DNA of 64,000 bases from CAINVV01 sp037129695 (GCA_037129695.1 JBAXUL010000008.1:1-64000), one strand, 5' to 3'; positions 26,009 through 35,909 are shown, counted from the stretch's first letter. The notes: generated from the sequence alone by a model not told the origin. Numbers and translations: made by a program.

Positions 26009-26145
26009 AGAAATCAGGGTACTTGTAAAAAAACCTTACTTATTCAAGCATTGCCTTGCTAAATTAATATAAAAGTATTCATATCTATTTTTTAGCGCTT
26101 TCAAATTGCTAAGATTGTTGGTTATTCGCTATTTTTAAACCCAAA

Positions 26146-28305
26146 TTGAATCAATACGGAGATACAGTGAACAAGGATATTTTTAAAACATACCCGCGGG
26201 CTTTCAGACGCGGTATTGAGAGTCTCGAAAAGGGCATAAAGGAAAAGGGTGTCAAACGAATTGAAAAAAGTGTTGAATCCGGTTTTAAACCAGGCATGAT
26301 CTTTTTGGATATTTTCAATCATTCGCCTTCTTTACAAGAGGCGACAGATCTTTTTGTGTCTGGTTATCATCAGGATTTTGTTAAGGCAGCACTTGAAATC
26401 GGGATTAAATACTATTCCGGAGTGGATCGGCTCCAATCCTATTCCGACTCTGTTCCATTTTTTCTTGAATCGGCTCGTGCCGGGGGTGCCGAGGCCTGCA
26501 ACTATATAGGAAGTATGCGGGAAAAAGGTGAAGGGCTTCCTGTCGACCCTGCCAAGGCTTTCGAATGGTATGAAAGAGGAGCGGAGCGAGGCGATAAGGT
26601 GGCCAAATACAATTATGGACGTTTGCTTTATTCGGGTGAAGGAGGTTACAAAGATACAGACGAAGCGGTAGACTATTGGTATGCCTCCGCCAAGGAGGGG
26701 TATCTTCCGGCAGTGTATAAAGTAGGTGAGATTTTCGAACTGGGAATGACGGTACCTGTCAAATTGGAGAAAGCCTACGAATGGTATCAAAAAGCAGCGA
26801 ATGATGGATATGAACCCGCTTTCCAAAAAATTGGTTTGTTTCTGTATGAAGGCAAGGGGGTTGAAAAAAATATTGAACAGAGCCTCGTATGGCTGACGAA
26901 GATTGAAGGAACGGTATCCTCGGAGGTTGCCCTCAAATTGGGCAAAATTTATCTGATAGGATTGGATACTGAAAAAAATCTGGATAAGGCGAAATTATAC
27001 CTGGAACAAGCTGTTCAAGCCGATTATTCTGAGGCAATATTTTTGATGGGGAAACTGAAGGAAGAGACCACACAGGACGATTACCTAGATTTGTACCAGA
27101 AGGCAGCCGACCGTGGATTTGCAGAAGCACAAGAGGCTCTTGCGAGTTATTATTTGAGGCAATCTGATTATCATGGTGTTGACATGCTCAAAAAGGCAGC
27201 TTTGAACGGTAGTGCTGATGCCATGGTGCTACTGGCAAAGCGTCATGAGACTGGAGAAGGGGTAGATAAAAACTATAAAACAGCTGTTGATTATTACCGC
27301 AAGGCAGCGGAAAAAGGAAATCTTGAAGCACAATATCAATATGCCAGTCTTTGCCTTGCAGGTGAATGGATCGAAAGAGACAAATACTCTGCAGGCGACT
27401 ATTTCAAAAAGGCTGCGGAGGCAGGTCATCCACGGGCCTGCTATATTCTAGGGCTGTTGCACGAAAAAGGAGAGACCTATTGGGCAGATAAAGACAAGGC
27501 ATTTGAATGGTATCTGAAAGCTGCGGAGAAAGGGGTACCAGGAGCCATGTTTAAAACGGCAGTATATTATGAAAATGGTGTTAAGGTTGAGAAGGATCTG
27601 AAGGAGGCTTTGCGCTGGTACCGGCAGGCCTCATCGGCCGGTTATGCAAAGGCCGCATTTAATCTCGCAGTTCTGTTCGAAACAGGACAAGGTTGTGAGA
27701 TGGATACTGAAAAGTCTATTGAACAGTATGAAGTCGCTGCCAATGGCGGAATTGCCGAAGCTATGAATAACCTCGGGAATGTATATCATCAGGGAAAAGG
27801 AATAAAGGCTGATCTTGGGGAAGCATTCAAGTGGTACACCCGTGCTGATGATTCCGGGTTTATGCTGGGATCCTACAATTTAGGGGTCATGTGGTATTTT
27901 GGAGAAACCGGCGAAAAAAATTATCAAAAGGCATTTTTCTATTTCAAAAAAGCAGCAGATAAAAATTATCCCCAGGCACAATACAATTTGGCAGGAATGT
28001 ATTATTACGGAGAAGGTGTTGACGAGAATAAAACTCTTGCCCTGGAGCTTTACCGTAAAGCTGCTGAAAATGGATTTGTACAATCCTGGATCAACCTGGC
28101 TGAATTTTATGCTTCGGGTGAACTTGTTGAAAAAGATGTGGAGAAGGCCATCGAATATTTTAATCTTGCCTCCGACCATGGATTGGGTGAAGCAGACTAT
28201 TTGCTATCCGAAATTTATAGAACGGAAGAAGGATTTAAGGATTCATCCAAGCAGGCACAATCTCTGACAAGATCAGAAAGCAGGGGATTTGTACCTGAAG
28301 ATTAA
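26146..28305 (+). CDS. Long Sel1-repeat (TPR-like) protein
   Basis: This 719-residue protein consists almost wholly of about sixteen Sel1 repeats of about 36 residues, recognisable by A-x-x-x-L-G-x-x-Y and A-x-x-W-Y-x-K-A-A-x-x-G patterns, preceded by an N-terminal helical segment (about 1-110). No signal peptide, membrane helix or enzyme domain is visible, so it is probably a cytosolic protein-protein interaction scaffold. It starts at a TTG (26146); a GTG at 26167 is the next candidate, and the first internal ATG is far inside. The partner is unknown. It is transcribed alone and ends at a 20-pair hairpin. Confidence 0.85.
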   Translation: MNQYGDTVNKDIFKTYPRAFRRGIESLEKGIKEKGVKRIEKSVESGFKPGMIFLDIFNHSPSLQEATDLFVSGYHQDFVKAALEIGIKYYSGVDRLQSYSDSVPFFLESARAGGAEACNYIGSMREKGEGLPVDPAKAFEWYERGAERGDKVAKYNYGRLLYSGEGGYKDTDEAVDYWYASAKEGYLPAVYKVGEIFELGMTVPVKLEKAYEWYQKAANDGYEPAFQKIGLFLYEGKGVEKNIEQSLVWLTKIEGTVSSEVALKLGKIYLIGLDTEKNLDKAKLYLEQAVQADYSEAIFLMGKLKEETTQDDYLDLYQKAADRGFAEAQEALASYYLRQSDYHGVDMLKKAALNGSADAMVLLAKRHETGEGVDKNYKTAVDYYRKAAEKGNLEAQYQYASLCLAGEWIERDKYSAGDYFKKAAEAGHPRACYILGLLHEKGETYWADKDKAFEWYLKAAEKGVPGAMFKTAVYYENGVKVEKDLKEALRWYRQASSAGYAKAAFNLAVLFETGQGCEMDTEKSIEQYEVAANGGIAEAMNNLGNVYHQGKGIKADLGEAFKWYTRADDSGFMLGSYNLGVMWYFGETGEKNYQKAFFYFKKAADKNYPQAQYNLAGMYYYGEGVDENKTLALELYRKAAENGFVQSWINLAEFYASGELVEKDVEKAIEYFNLASDHGLGEADYLLSEIYRTEEGFKDSSKQAQSLTRSESRGFVPED

Positions 28306-28330
28306 TGTGAGAAAGGTTCAAATAAATGAT

Positions 28331-28374
28331 TCAAGAAAGAAGGCTGCAATGTAGATTGCGGCCTTCTTTCTTGA
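28331..28374. terminator. Long bidirectional hairpin terminator
   Basis: A 20-pair stem (TCAAGAAAGAAGGCTGCAAT / ATTGCGGCCTTCTTTCTTGA with one G-T pair) closes a 4-base loop. It separates the Sel1 gene from the convergent purL. The inner part (GCAAT-loop-ATTGC) is also found in the hairpin at 37638. Confidence 0.8.
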
Positions 28375-28425
28375 TCCCTCTGATCTTGTTGTACTCAGTT
28401 CCATTGAATACCCATTCTACTTTTC

Positions 28426-31400
28426 TCATTTTCCTTTGTTGAGTATCCAGTTTTTTGCATTGACGAATGCCTCCACCCATGGCGTAATCTCGTCGTTCTT
28501 ACGATCGGAAGGGTAGTGGCCCCACTGCCAGGGATAGATGGCCCTTTCGAGATGGGGCATCATGGCCAGATGCCTGCCATCGGCAGAACAAATTGCGGCT
28601 GTATTGAAATCAGATCCGTTTGGATTTCCCGGATAATTTTCAAACGAATACTTCATTGGAATCAGGTACTGATCTTCTGCTTCAGGCATCGAAAACTTTC
28701 CTTCGCCATGTGCCACCCAGGTTCCGAGTTTCTTGCCGGCAAGTGATTTTAGCATGACTGATTCGTTGGCCTGAATGTCTACATTTAAAAATGCGGATTC
28801 AAATTTATGTGACGCGTTGTGTAGCATCTTGATTTTCTGCTTTTTCGCCGGATAGATCAGATCGAGGGCAACCATCAACTGACATCCGTTGCAAACGCCC
28901 AGACTCAGTGTATTTTCCCTTTTATAAAACTGATCCAATGCGGCTTTTGCCCGTTCGTTGTATTTGAAAGCACCAGCCCAACCGATGGCTGAGCCAAGAA
29001 CATCGGAATTTGAAAAGCCACCAACAAAGACAATCAGGCTAATATCTTCCAATGTTTCCCTTCCGGAAATCAAATCGGTCATGTGCACATCTTTGACATC
29101 AAATCCGGCCAGATAAAGGCTCCATGCCATTTCCCTGTCACCATTGACGCCTTTCTCCCGGATAATTGCTGCTTTTACTCCTGTGGTGGTCCTTCTTTTT
29201 GGATCAATGTTCATTGAAGCATAATCACCGGCGAACTTGCCAAAGTTGAAAGCAAGATTATTCTTTTTATAATTGACCAGGCGACTCAAAGCCAAATCGT
29301 TACCGCATTGTTTCCGGTCGAGCAGGTAGGATGGCCTAAACCATTTTTCACGCAAATTGTCAACATCAAAAAGATATTCTTCTGAGAGATTTTTGATTCT
29401 GACAACTCTTTCGTCAACCGGCATACCGATAGGAATACAGGCAATTTGTTTTTCGCGGAACAGCAGTTCCATTTTGACCGGATCATTTGCCTGAACGATC
29501 ACTCCAGGGTTCTCACTAAACAAGAGTTTCACACTGTCGTACTCGCCAACAGCGGATAAATCAATATTCAAACCACCTTCTCTATTCGCAAAACATGATT
29601 CAAGTAAGGTAACGATCAATCCACCGGAGGAGATATCATGGCCGGATGCAATCAATCCTGTTTGTATGGCTTCCTGTAATGTATTGAAAGCCAAAGCAAA
29701 GTAGGCAGGATCTGAGACTGAGGGAGTTTCTTCGCCCAAAGCCGAAAGAATCTGTCCGAGCGAACTACCACCCAGCGCCTTTTTCGATTTTGAAAAATCG
29801 ATATAATAAAGTTGCTTGGAAGGATCGTTGACCAGGACTGGCTCTACAATTTTCGCAATATTGGAGATTTCCCCGGAAGCGGATATGATCACCGTCCCAG
29901 GGGCAAAGACTACTTCGTCCTTGTATTTCTGAGTCATGGAGAGTGAATCTTTTCCCGTCGGGATATTGATTCCCAATGCACAGGCGAAGTCAGAGGCTGC
30001 TTCAACCGCCTGATACAAGCGGGCATTCTCGCCCTGATTTTTGGCCGGCCACATCCAATTGGCAGAAAGCGAGATTCCTTTTAATCCTAGAGTAAGCGGT
30101 GCCCATACAATATTGGTAAGCGCTTCCGCAATGGATAGCACTGAGCCGTTTCCTGGACTAATCAAACCTGCTGCAGGGGCATGACCCAGTGAAGTGGCGA
30201 TACCCTTCACTCCCTGGTAATCGATGGCCACAGCACCCAGATTGTTAAGTGGTAGTTGCAGTTCCCCGGCACATTGCTGTTTGGCAATTTTCCCTGTAAC
30301 CGAGCGATCCACTTTGTTGGTTAACCAATCTTTGCATCCAACAGATTCAAGTTGTAATATTTGTTCCAGATAATTGGTAATTAGTTCTTTGGAGTAGGAA
30401 ATGTTAAGGTATTTTACGGTTGGCGTCTCGTCTTCGAGCACCGTGCGGGGAGGCTTTCCGAAAAGCGTGGCTAACTCCATATCGATGGGTTTTTCCCCGT
30501 TTTTGCGATTGATAAAGGTGAATTTGTGGTCACCGGTAGTTTCGCCAATCACATAAAATGGAGAACGTTCGCGTTCAGCAATACGCTTGATCCAGTCCAG
30601 ATTTTCCTTGCCGGTAACGAATCCCATGCGTTCCTGCGATTCATTTCCAACGATTTCCCTCGCCGATAAGGTTGGGTCGCCTACCGGTAACTGATCAACG
30701 AATATCTGACCTCCGGTTTCTTCTACTAATTCTGACAGGCAATTCAGGTGGCCGCCGGCACCATGGTCATGAATAGAAACAATTGGGTTCCTACCTGATT
30801 CGGCCAATGCACGGATGGTATTGTAAGCCCTTTTTTGCATCTCAGGATTTGCACGTTGAACCGCATTTAATTCAATGTGGCTTTCGAAAGCACCTGTATC
30901 AACAGATGATACAGCCCCTCCGCCCATGCCAATGCGATAATTGTCACCTCCGAGTAGAACTACACTTTCGCCGGTTTGCGGAATACCTTTGAGACTATCT
31001 TCCTTTCTGGCGTAACCGATACCGCCAGCCTGCATAATTACTTTATCGTAGCCGAATTTTTTCTGGTTTTCAGCATGTTCAAAGGTAAGAACCGATCCGT
31101 TGATGAGCGGTTGTCCGAATTTGTTGCCAAAATCAGATGCACCGTTGGATGCCTTGATCAACAGCTCCTCAGGATCGTGATACAACCATTTTCTGGGTGC
31201 CACACGTTGCTCCCAGGGTCTGTTGTCACTCTCATCATTGCGGGAGTAGGAGGTCATGTAAACCGCAGTTCCAGCGATGGGAAAACTGCCTTTACCTCCT
31301 GCCATCCGGTCGCGTATCTCGCCACCGGTACCTGTTGCCGCTCCATTGAATGGTTCTACGGTAGTTGGAAAATTGTGAGTTTCTGCTTTAAGAGAAAGGA

Positions 31401-32115
31401 CGGTATCGATATCGGTAACCTGAAAAAAATCGGGCTGATCAGCAGATATTGGAGCAAATTGCTCTGCTTGTGGACCTTCGCTAAATGAACAGTTGTCTTT
31501 GTAGGCAGAGACAACCGTATTTGGATGGGTTTTTGTTGTTTTTTTTATCATTTCAAACAAAGTAGAACTCTTCTCTACTCCGTCGATGACAAAACGACCG
31601 TTAAAAATCTTGTGGCGGCAGTGCTCCGAATTGACCTGCGAAAATCCAAAGACCTCACTGTCTGTTAGTTTTCGGCTTATTTTGACCGAAACTTCTTCTA
31701 GATACTGAATTTCGTCCTCGCTTAATGCCAGTCCCTCACGAAGGTTATAGGCTGAAATATCTTCTATGTAGATGACTGTTTCAGGCAAGTGATGAATGGT
31801 GAACAAGGATTGGTCCAGTCCGTGGTACATTGCCTGAAGCATTGGATCGAGGTGTGTCTGCTCATCGGCAGCAAAGAACTCCTCTATGCGTTCGATCCCC
31901 TTGATTCCCATATTTTGGGTGATTTCGACTGCATTGGTGCTCCAAGGAGTGATCATCTCTTTTCTTGGGCCGACGAACTGACCTTCCAGTAGGTCGTTGC
32001 GAATCCAATCGACTTCTCCGAATAGCCAGATCAGCTTTTCGATATCAGATTGATTCAGTGAAACTTGTGTGCCAACGGCAATGGTTTTAATGGTCTCCTT
32101 GAAAAAGAGGATCAT
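28426..32115 (-). CDS. purL: Phosphoribosylformylglycinamidine synthase (large, single-chain PurL)
   Basis: The 1229-residue length matches the large single-chain type that fuses synthetase and glutaminase. Visible are the PurL N-terminal linker, two PurM-like ATP-binding halves (with H-D-H-G-A-G-G-H in the first and S-G-H-D-I-S-S-G in the second), and a C-terminal class I glutamine amidotransferase with the nucleophile in G-V-C-N-G-C-Q. It makes FGAM from FGAR, ATP and glutamine in purine synthesis, so PurS and PurQ are not needed. It is monocistronic, with a TATCTTCG -7 box at 32143-32150. Confidence 0.97.
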   Translation of the reverse strand: MILFFKETIKTIAVGTQVSLNQSDIEKLIWLFGEVDWIRNDLLEGQFVGPRKEMITPWSTNAVEITQNMGIKGIERIEEFFAADEQTHLDPMLQAMYHGLDQSLFTIHHLPETVIYIEDISAYNLREGLALSEDEIQYLEEVSVKISRKLTDSEVFGFSQVNSEHCRHKIFNGRFVIDGVEKSSTLFEMIKKTTKTHPNTVVSAYKDNCSFSEGPQAEQFAPISADQPDFFQVTDIDTVLSLKAETHNFPTTVEPFNGAATGTGGEIRDRMAGGKGSFPIAGTAVYMTSYSRNDESDNRPWEQRVAPRKWLYHDPEELLIKASNGASDFGNKFGQPLINGSVLTFEHAENQKKFGYDKVIMQAGGIGYARKEDSLKGIPQTGESVVLLGGDNYRIGMGGGAVSSVDTGAFESHIELNAVQRANPEMQKRAYNTIRALAESGRNPIVSIHDHGAGGHLNCLSELVEETGGQIFVDQLPVGDPTLSAREIVGNESQERMGFVTGKENLDWIKRIAERERSPFYVIGETTGDHKFTFINRKNGEKPIDMELATLFGKPPRTVLEDETPTVKYLNISYSKELITNYLEQILQLESVGCKDWLTNKVDRSVTGKIAKQQCAGELQLPLNNLGAVAIDYQGVKGIATSLGHAPAAGLISPGNGSVLSIAEALTNIVWAPLTLGLKGISLSANWMWPAKNQGENARLYQAVEAASDFACALGINIPTGKDSLSMTQKYKDEVVFAPGTVIISASGEISNIAKIVEPVLVNDPSKQLYYIDFSKSKKALGGSSLGQILSALGEETPSVSDPAYFALAFNTLQEAIQTGLIASGHDISSGGLIVTLLESCFANREGGLNIDLSAVGEYDSVKLLFSENPGVIVQANDPVKMELLFREKQIACIPIGMPVDERVVRIKNLSEEYLFDVDNLREKWFRPSYLLDRKQCGNDLALSRLVNYKKNNLAFNFGKFAGDYASMNIDPKRRTTTGVKAAIIREKGVNGDREMAWSLYLAGFDVKDVHMTDLISGRETLEDISLIVFVGGFSNSDVLGSAIGWAGAFKYNERAKAALDQFYKRENTLSLGVCNGCQLMVALDLIYPAKKQKIKMLHNASHKFESAFLNVDIQANESVMLKSLAGKKLGTWVAHGEGKFSMPEAEDQYLIPMKYSFENYPGNPNGSDFNTAAICSADGRHLAMMPHLERAIYPWQWGHYPSDRKNDEITPWVEAFVNAKNWILNKGK

Positions 32116-32142
32116 GGGCAGGGTTTTATGATTTAACGTCTG

Positions 32143-32150
32143 CGAAGATA
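32143..32150 (-). promoter_or_regulatory. -7-like promoter box (TATCTTCG on minus strand) for purL
   Basis: One base from TAnnTTTG (C for T at position 7), about 28 bases before the purL ATG. The same TTCG variant is seen at 45782-45789 ahead of the DUF349 gene. No good -33 TTG at standard spacing. Confidence 0.35.
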
Positions 32151-32400
32151 GGGAGAAGTGAATTACAAATTAAAAGTTGCAAATTAAAAATAGGTTAAGA
32201 TTTGAACATAAAGCAGTTGACAATTCGGCAATTCGGTAATTCGATGGATTAATAATTACATAAATTATTGATTAGCATGACAATGCATTTATTTTTCAAA
32301 TGATAGTATTTGAACTGGAAAGATTTTAAATATTAAAACTATCCAGCATTTATGATCACCAAGTGGTTGGATGATTAAATTACACCATAGTTGAATTGAT

Positions 32401-33876
32401 TCAGGGTTTCCACTCAGTCACCTTGATCAGATTGGGAAAAGCCTGAGGTTTGAAAATGGACTGGTTGTAGAAAACCCGAAGGCATTCCTGGATTCCTTCT
32501 GTCACACTGGGATGTGGGTGAATGCTTCTCAAAACTTCCTGAACACGTATGTCTGAATTGATGAGATAGGCAATGGATACGATAAAGGCAGATGCCTGAG
32601 GTCCGGCCGCCCGCATTCCCAGTATCCGGTCTGAGCCATCGTTGCTGACCATGATTTTTACAAAACCACTTGTATTTCTCATGGCAATGGTTCTGTTAAC
32701 CAACTCGTTGGAGTAGTAGGCAGCTTTGTAGGGAATTCCTTTGCTCCGGAGCATTTTTTCATTGGCACCAACAGCAGCCAGTTCAGGCTTGAAAAACATC
32801 AATGTTGGCATGTGGGAATAATCCAGAATAAAATTGGATTGACCAAAAATGGCTTCAACAATATAGCGACCCTGTTCTTCAGCGACGCCATAAAGTGCCT
32901 TTTGCCCTGTCACATCGCCGGCTGCGAAGATGTTGCAATCACCAAAATTTGAGAGTGCACAGGTTTCATTGATCTTAAGGTATCCTTTGCTGGTGGTCTC
33001 GATTCCTGCATTTTCAAGGCAAAGACCGGCAGTATTTGGATCACGGCCGATGGAGATCAGAATGATGTCTATCTCCACCACACTACTGTGACCATCATCA
33101 TAATCCAGCACAACTTCAAGATAATCGCTCTTCTTCCTGACAGCCCGCAGCGTAGCCGTATGGTGAATGATTACACCATTTTTCTGGAGATTTTTCGAAA
33201 CGAAATCGCTCACATCGTCATCCTCAAATGGTATTACCCGATGCGTACGGTCGAGCAGATGTACTTCCGTTTGACCAAAATTGGAGAAAATTGTGGCAAA
33301 TTCACATCCGATTATACCTGAACCGATGATCATCATTCTTTCTGGAAAGCTTTGCAGGTTAAGAATTCCGTCGGAGTCAAGAATTTGTTTCTGGTCGATT
33401 TGCAGATCAGGATGGGGTCGTGGTGTTGACCCTGTAGCTATTATAATATATTCAGCACTGATGGTTTCGATCCCTGTCTGGCTTTTAATTTCTAGGGTGT
33501 GTTTGTCAAGAAATCGTGCAAAGCCCTGTTTATAGGTAATACTTCCCGGATGTTTTTCATCGTCGGAGAAGGTTTCAATTTGAGAAAGGATTTGATTCTG
33601 CTTGGTTTTGGCAGCTTGCATGACGGTTTTTTTCACCAGGTTGTAATTGACCTGCAAACCCGAAGACCTGTATCCTCGATCCACCGCAGCAGCCACCGCG
33701 TAATCAGCAGAAAGCTCCCACATTGTTTTTGAAGTAAGCGGACCATTCATGATACCGTTTCCACCCAGATGACCGGCTTCGATGATGCAAACACTTTTTC
33801 CAAAATCAAGGGCCCGCATTGTTGCTGCCAATCCACCAGGCCCACTTCCAATTACTGCAAGATCAAACTGCTTCAT
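32401..33876 (-). CDS. Dihydrolipoamide dehydrogenase-like flavoprotein lacking the redox cysteines
   Basis: The 491-residue protein has the full class I disulfide oxidoreductase layout: FAD site G-S-G-P-G-G (residues 10-15), NAD site G-S-G-I-I-G-C-E, FAD site F-A-A-G-D-V, and a C-terminal dimer domain with the catalytic His455 and Glu460 (H-P-H-P-S-V-T-E). The redox site, usually G-G-x-C-x-x-x-x-C, reads G-G-N-G-I-M-N-G-P: both cysteines are lost (Gly41, Pro46), while Lys50 remains. It cannot be a normal lipoamide dehydrogenase. The middle part resembles soluble transhydrogenase SthA, which lacks the second cysteine. It could be a diaphorase or transhydrogenase. It is a single gene, not next to odhAB. 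Confidence 0.85.
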   Translation of the reverse strand: MKQFDLAVIGSGPGGLAATMRALDFGKSVCIIEAGHLGGNGIMNGPLTSKTMWELSADYAVAAAVDRGYRSSGLQVNYNLVKKTVMQAAKTKQNQILSQIETFSDDEKHPGSITYKQGFARFLDKHTLEIKSQTGIETISAEYIIIATGSTPRPHPDLQIDQKQILDSDGILNLQSFPERMMIIGSGIIGCEFATIFSNFGQTEVHLLDRTHRVIPFEDDDVSDFVSKNLQKNGVIIHHTATLRAVRKKSDYLEVVLDYDDGHSSVVEIDIILISIGRDPNTAGLCLENAGIETTSKGYLKINETCALSNFGDCNIFAAGDVTGQKALYGVAEEQGRYIVEAIFGQSNFILDYSHMPTLMFFKPELAAVGANEKMLRSKGIPYKAAYYSNELVNRTIAMRNTSGFVKIMVSNDGSDRILGMRAAGPQASAFIVSIAYLINSDIRVQEVLRSIHPHPSVTEGIQECLRVFYNQSIFKPQAFPNLIKVTEWKP

Positions 33877-34179
33877 CTGTATCTATTTTGTATTCTAATT
33901 TCGCGCTCAATTTAACCACTCTGAACATCGGCAGGTACTGATAATACTGAACATGTCTTTATAATACCTTTCCGCTTTGTTTTTGTTATCAATCAGTAAT
34001 CAAATTAAGGAAAAAAAAATGAGACGAGCGGCTATTGTTTCTTTTTAACTGATACTTTCAATTCAATATTCAAAGTCAATTTTATATTAAATGTGGACTT
34101 CTGACAGATTGTTAATTTTTTCGCAACCCATTATAATTGTATTTTCGCAATCGTTTAGAAAAAATGTAAAGCATTATCA
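33877..34179. other. 303-base divergent intergenic region
   Basis: Separates the Lpd-like gene (minus) and the CoA-transferase (plus). TATTTTCG at 34140-34147 is a near -7 box for the CoA-transferase, and TTTTCGCAA occurs twice (about 34119 and 34143). No RNA gene or convincing operator seen. Confidence 0.45.
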
Positions 34180-35496
34180 ATGAAGCAAATTAATTATGTA
34201 ACTGCAGAAGATGCGGTTAAAATAATCAAATCAGGCGACCGGGTCCACCTGAGCAGTGTGGCCGTTACACCTCATTTGTTAATCAAGGCAATGGTTGAAC
34301 GAGGCCGGGCCGGTGAAATCTATGGAGTCAAAATACAACATATTCATATTGAGGGTCTTGTGGAGTATGCCAATGCTGAATTTGAAGGAATTTTCAATGC
34401 CGAGCAATTTTTTGTTGGCGGAAATCTTCGCAAACAAACACAGGCAGGTTACGCGGATTATATTCCCGTATTTTTAAGTGAAACACAAAAATTGATTCGT
34501 GACGGATACCTGAAGGTCAATGTTGCGATGATCATGGTATCGCCGCCTGACAAGCATGGTTTTGTCTCACTCGGTACTTCTGTTGATGCTACACTTGCCG
34601 CGGTGGAATGTGCCGATAAGGTCATTGCACTGGTCAACCCCAATGTACCCAGAACCTGGGGTGATGCAATGATTACTGTCAGTATGATCGATTTGTTCGT
34701 CGAAGATCATTCACCAATTTTTTCTCATTCCATTGATCCATTGTCAGATATGGAAATTGCAATTGGAAAAAATGTGGCAACACTCGTAGAGGATGGAGCA
34801 TGTTTGCAAATGGGTATCGGTGGCATCCCAAATGCAGTTCTGGCGCAGCTTGGCAACCACAAGGACCTTGGCGTTCATACTGAAATGTTTTCTGACGGTA
34901 TTCTGCCCCTTGTTGAAAGAGGAGTTGTCACCGGAAGGAAGAAAAATTTTGACAAAGGCAAAATGGTTGCCTCTTTTTTAATGGGATCCAAGGCGCTGTA
35001 CGAATTTGTGGACGATAACCCGATGGTGGCTATGATGGACGTGTCGCATACCAACAATGTGGCTGTTATTCGCAAACTTGATCAGGTAACTGCCATCAAT
35101 GCTGCGTTGGCCATTGATTTAACCGGTCAGGTTTGTGCTGATTCCATCGGTATCAAGCACTATTCCGGAGTAGGAGGACAAATTGACTTCATTCGGGGAG
35201 CTGGATATTCGAAAAACGGAAGACCTATCATCGCGATGCCATCCATTACAGAAAAAGGGCTGTCAAAAATAACACCTACCCTGATTGAAGGATCAGGTGT
35301 CGTTTCCACCAGAGCCAATATTCACTGGGTAGTTACCGAGCAGGGTGTCGTCAATTTATATGGAAAGGCCATGCAGGAAAGGGCTAAGCTGTTAATTTCC
35401 ATAGCTCATCCAGACCATAGGGAAATGCTTGATCAGGCAGCATTCGAACGGTTCGGTTCACATTACAGGTTTATCCCAAAAGAATTCAAACAATAA
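34180..35496 (+). CDS. Acetyl-CoA hydrolase/transferase family CoA-transferase (4-hydroxybutyrate/acetate type)
   Basis: This 438-residue protein matches the family I CoA-transferases of the 4-hydroxybutyrate CoA-transferase and succinyl-CoA:acetate type. The catalytic Glu235 lies in H-T-E-M-F-S-D-G, and the CoA-binding G-I-G-G-I-P-N-A-V-L loop precedes it. It would move CoA between carboxylic acids, such as acetate, propionate, butyrate or succinate. The gene for methylmalonyl-CoA epimerase follows by 11 bases, which suggests a role in succinate-propionate interconversion, but the true acceptor and donor cannot be read from sequence. Confidence 0.9.
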   Translation: MKQINYVTAEDAVKIIKSGDRVHLSSVAVTPHLLIKAMVERGRAGEIYGVKIQHIHIEGLVEYANAEFEGIFNAEQFFVGGNLRKQTQAGYADYIPVFLSETQKLIRDGYLKVNVAMIMVSPPDKHGFVSLGTSVDATLAAVECADKVIALVNPNVPRTWGDAMITVSMIDLFVEDHSPIFSHSIDPLSDMEIAIGKNVATLVEDGACLQMGIGGIPNAVLAQLGNHKDLGVHTEMFSDGILPLVERGVVTGRKKNFDKGKMVASFLMGSKALYEFVDDNPMVAMMDVSHTNNVAVIRKLDQVTAINAALAIDLTGQVCADSIGIKHYSGVGGQIDFIRGAGYSKNGRPIIAMPSITEKGLSKITPTLIEGSGVVSTRANIHWVVTEQGVVNLYGKAMQERAKLLISIAHPDHREMLDQAAFERFGSHYRFIPKEFKQ

Positions 35497-35507
35497 TTTA
35501 TTCTGTC

Positions 35508-35909
35508 ATGAACATCTCAAAAATTGAACACATAGGAATTGCCGTTGAAAGTCTTGCAACTGCCATACCATTTTACGAGACCCTGCTGGGATCAAAATGT
35601 TATGCCATTGAAGAAGTGGCTGATCAGAAGGTGAAAACTGCATTTTTCAAGGTTGGGGATACCAAAATTGAGTTACTGGAATCGATGGATCCGGAAGGTC
35701 CGATCGGAAAATTCCTTGAAAAGAAAGGGCAGGGAGTTCATCATATTGCTTTTGCTGTCGATAATGTGGACGAAGCGCTCGTTGAAGCAGAGTCATCAGG
35801 CATTCAGCTGATCGATAAGAAAGGACGCAAGGGTGCGGAAGGATTAACGATCGGATTTCTTCATCCAAAATCAACATTCGGAGTTCTGACTGAGTTTTGC
35901 CACGAATAA
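35508..35909 (+). CDS. mce: Methylmalonyl-CoA epimerase
   Basis: The 133-residue length and vicinal-oxygen-chelate pattern match: the metal ligand His8 in I-E-H-I-G-I-A-V, V-H-H-I-A-F-A-V-D in the second half, and a Glu in L-T-E-F near the end. It interconverts (R)- and (S)-methylmalonyl-CoA, needed to link succinyl-CoA with propionyl-CoA. It is cotranscribed with the CoA-transferase upstream. The mutase and decarboxylase are not in the window. The hairpin at 35952 ends the operon. Confidence 0.93.
   Translation: MNISKIEHIGIAVESLATAIPFYETLLGSKCYAIEEVADQKVKTAFFKVGDTKIELLESMDPEGPIGKFLEKKGQGVHHIAFAVDNVDEALVEAESSGIQLIDKKGRKGAEGLTIGFLHPKSTFGVLTEFCHE

Noticed and set aside
32220..32250. Threefold AATTCGG direct repeat
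   Set aside because: Short and local between purL and the Lpd-like gene, with no regular spacing elsewhere; probably slippage rather than an operator or CRISPR.
32401..33876. E3 component for the odhAB complex
   Set aside because: It lacks both redox cysteines, so it cannot oxidise dihydrolipoate by the normal mechanism.
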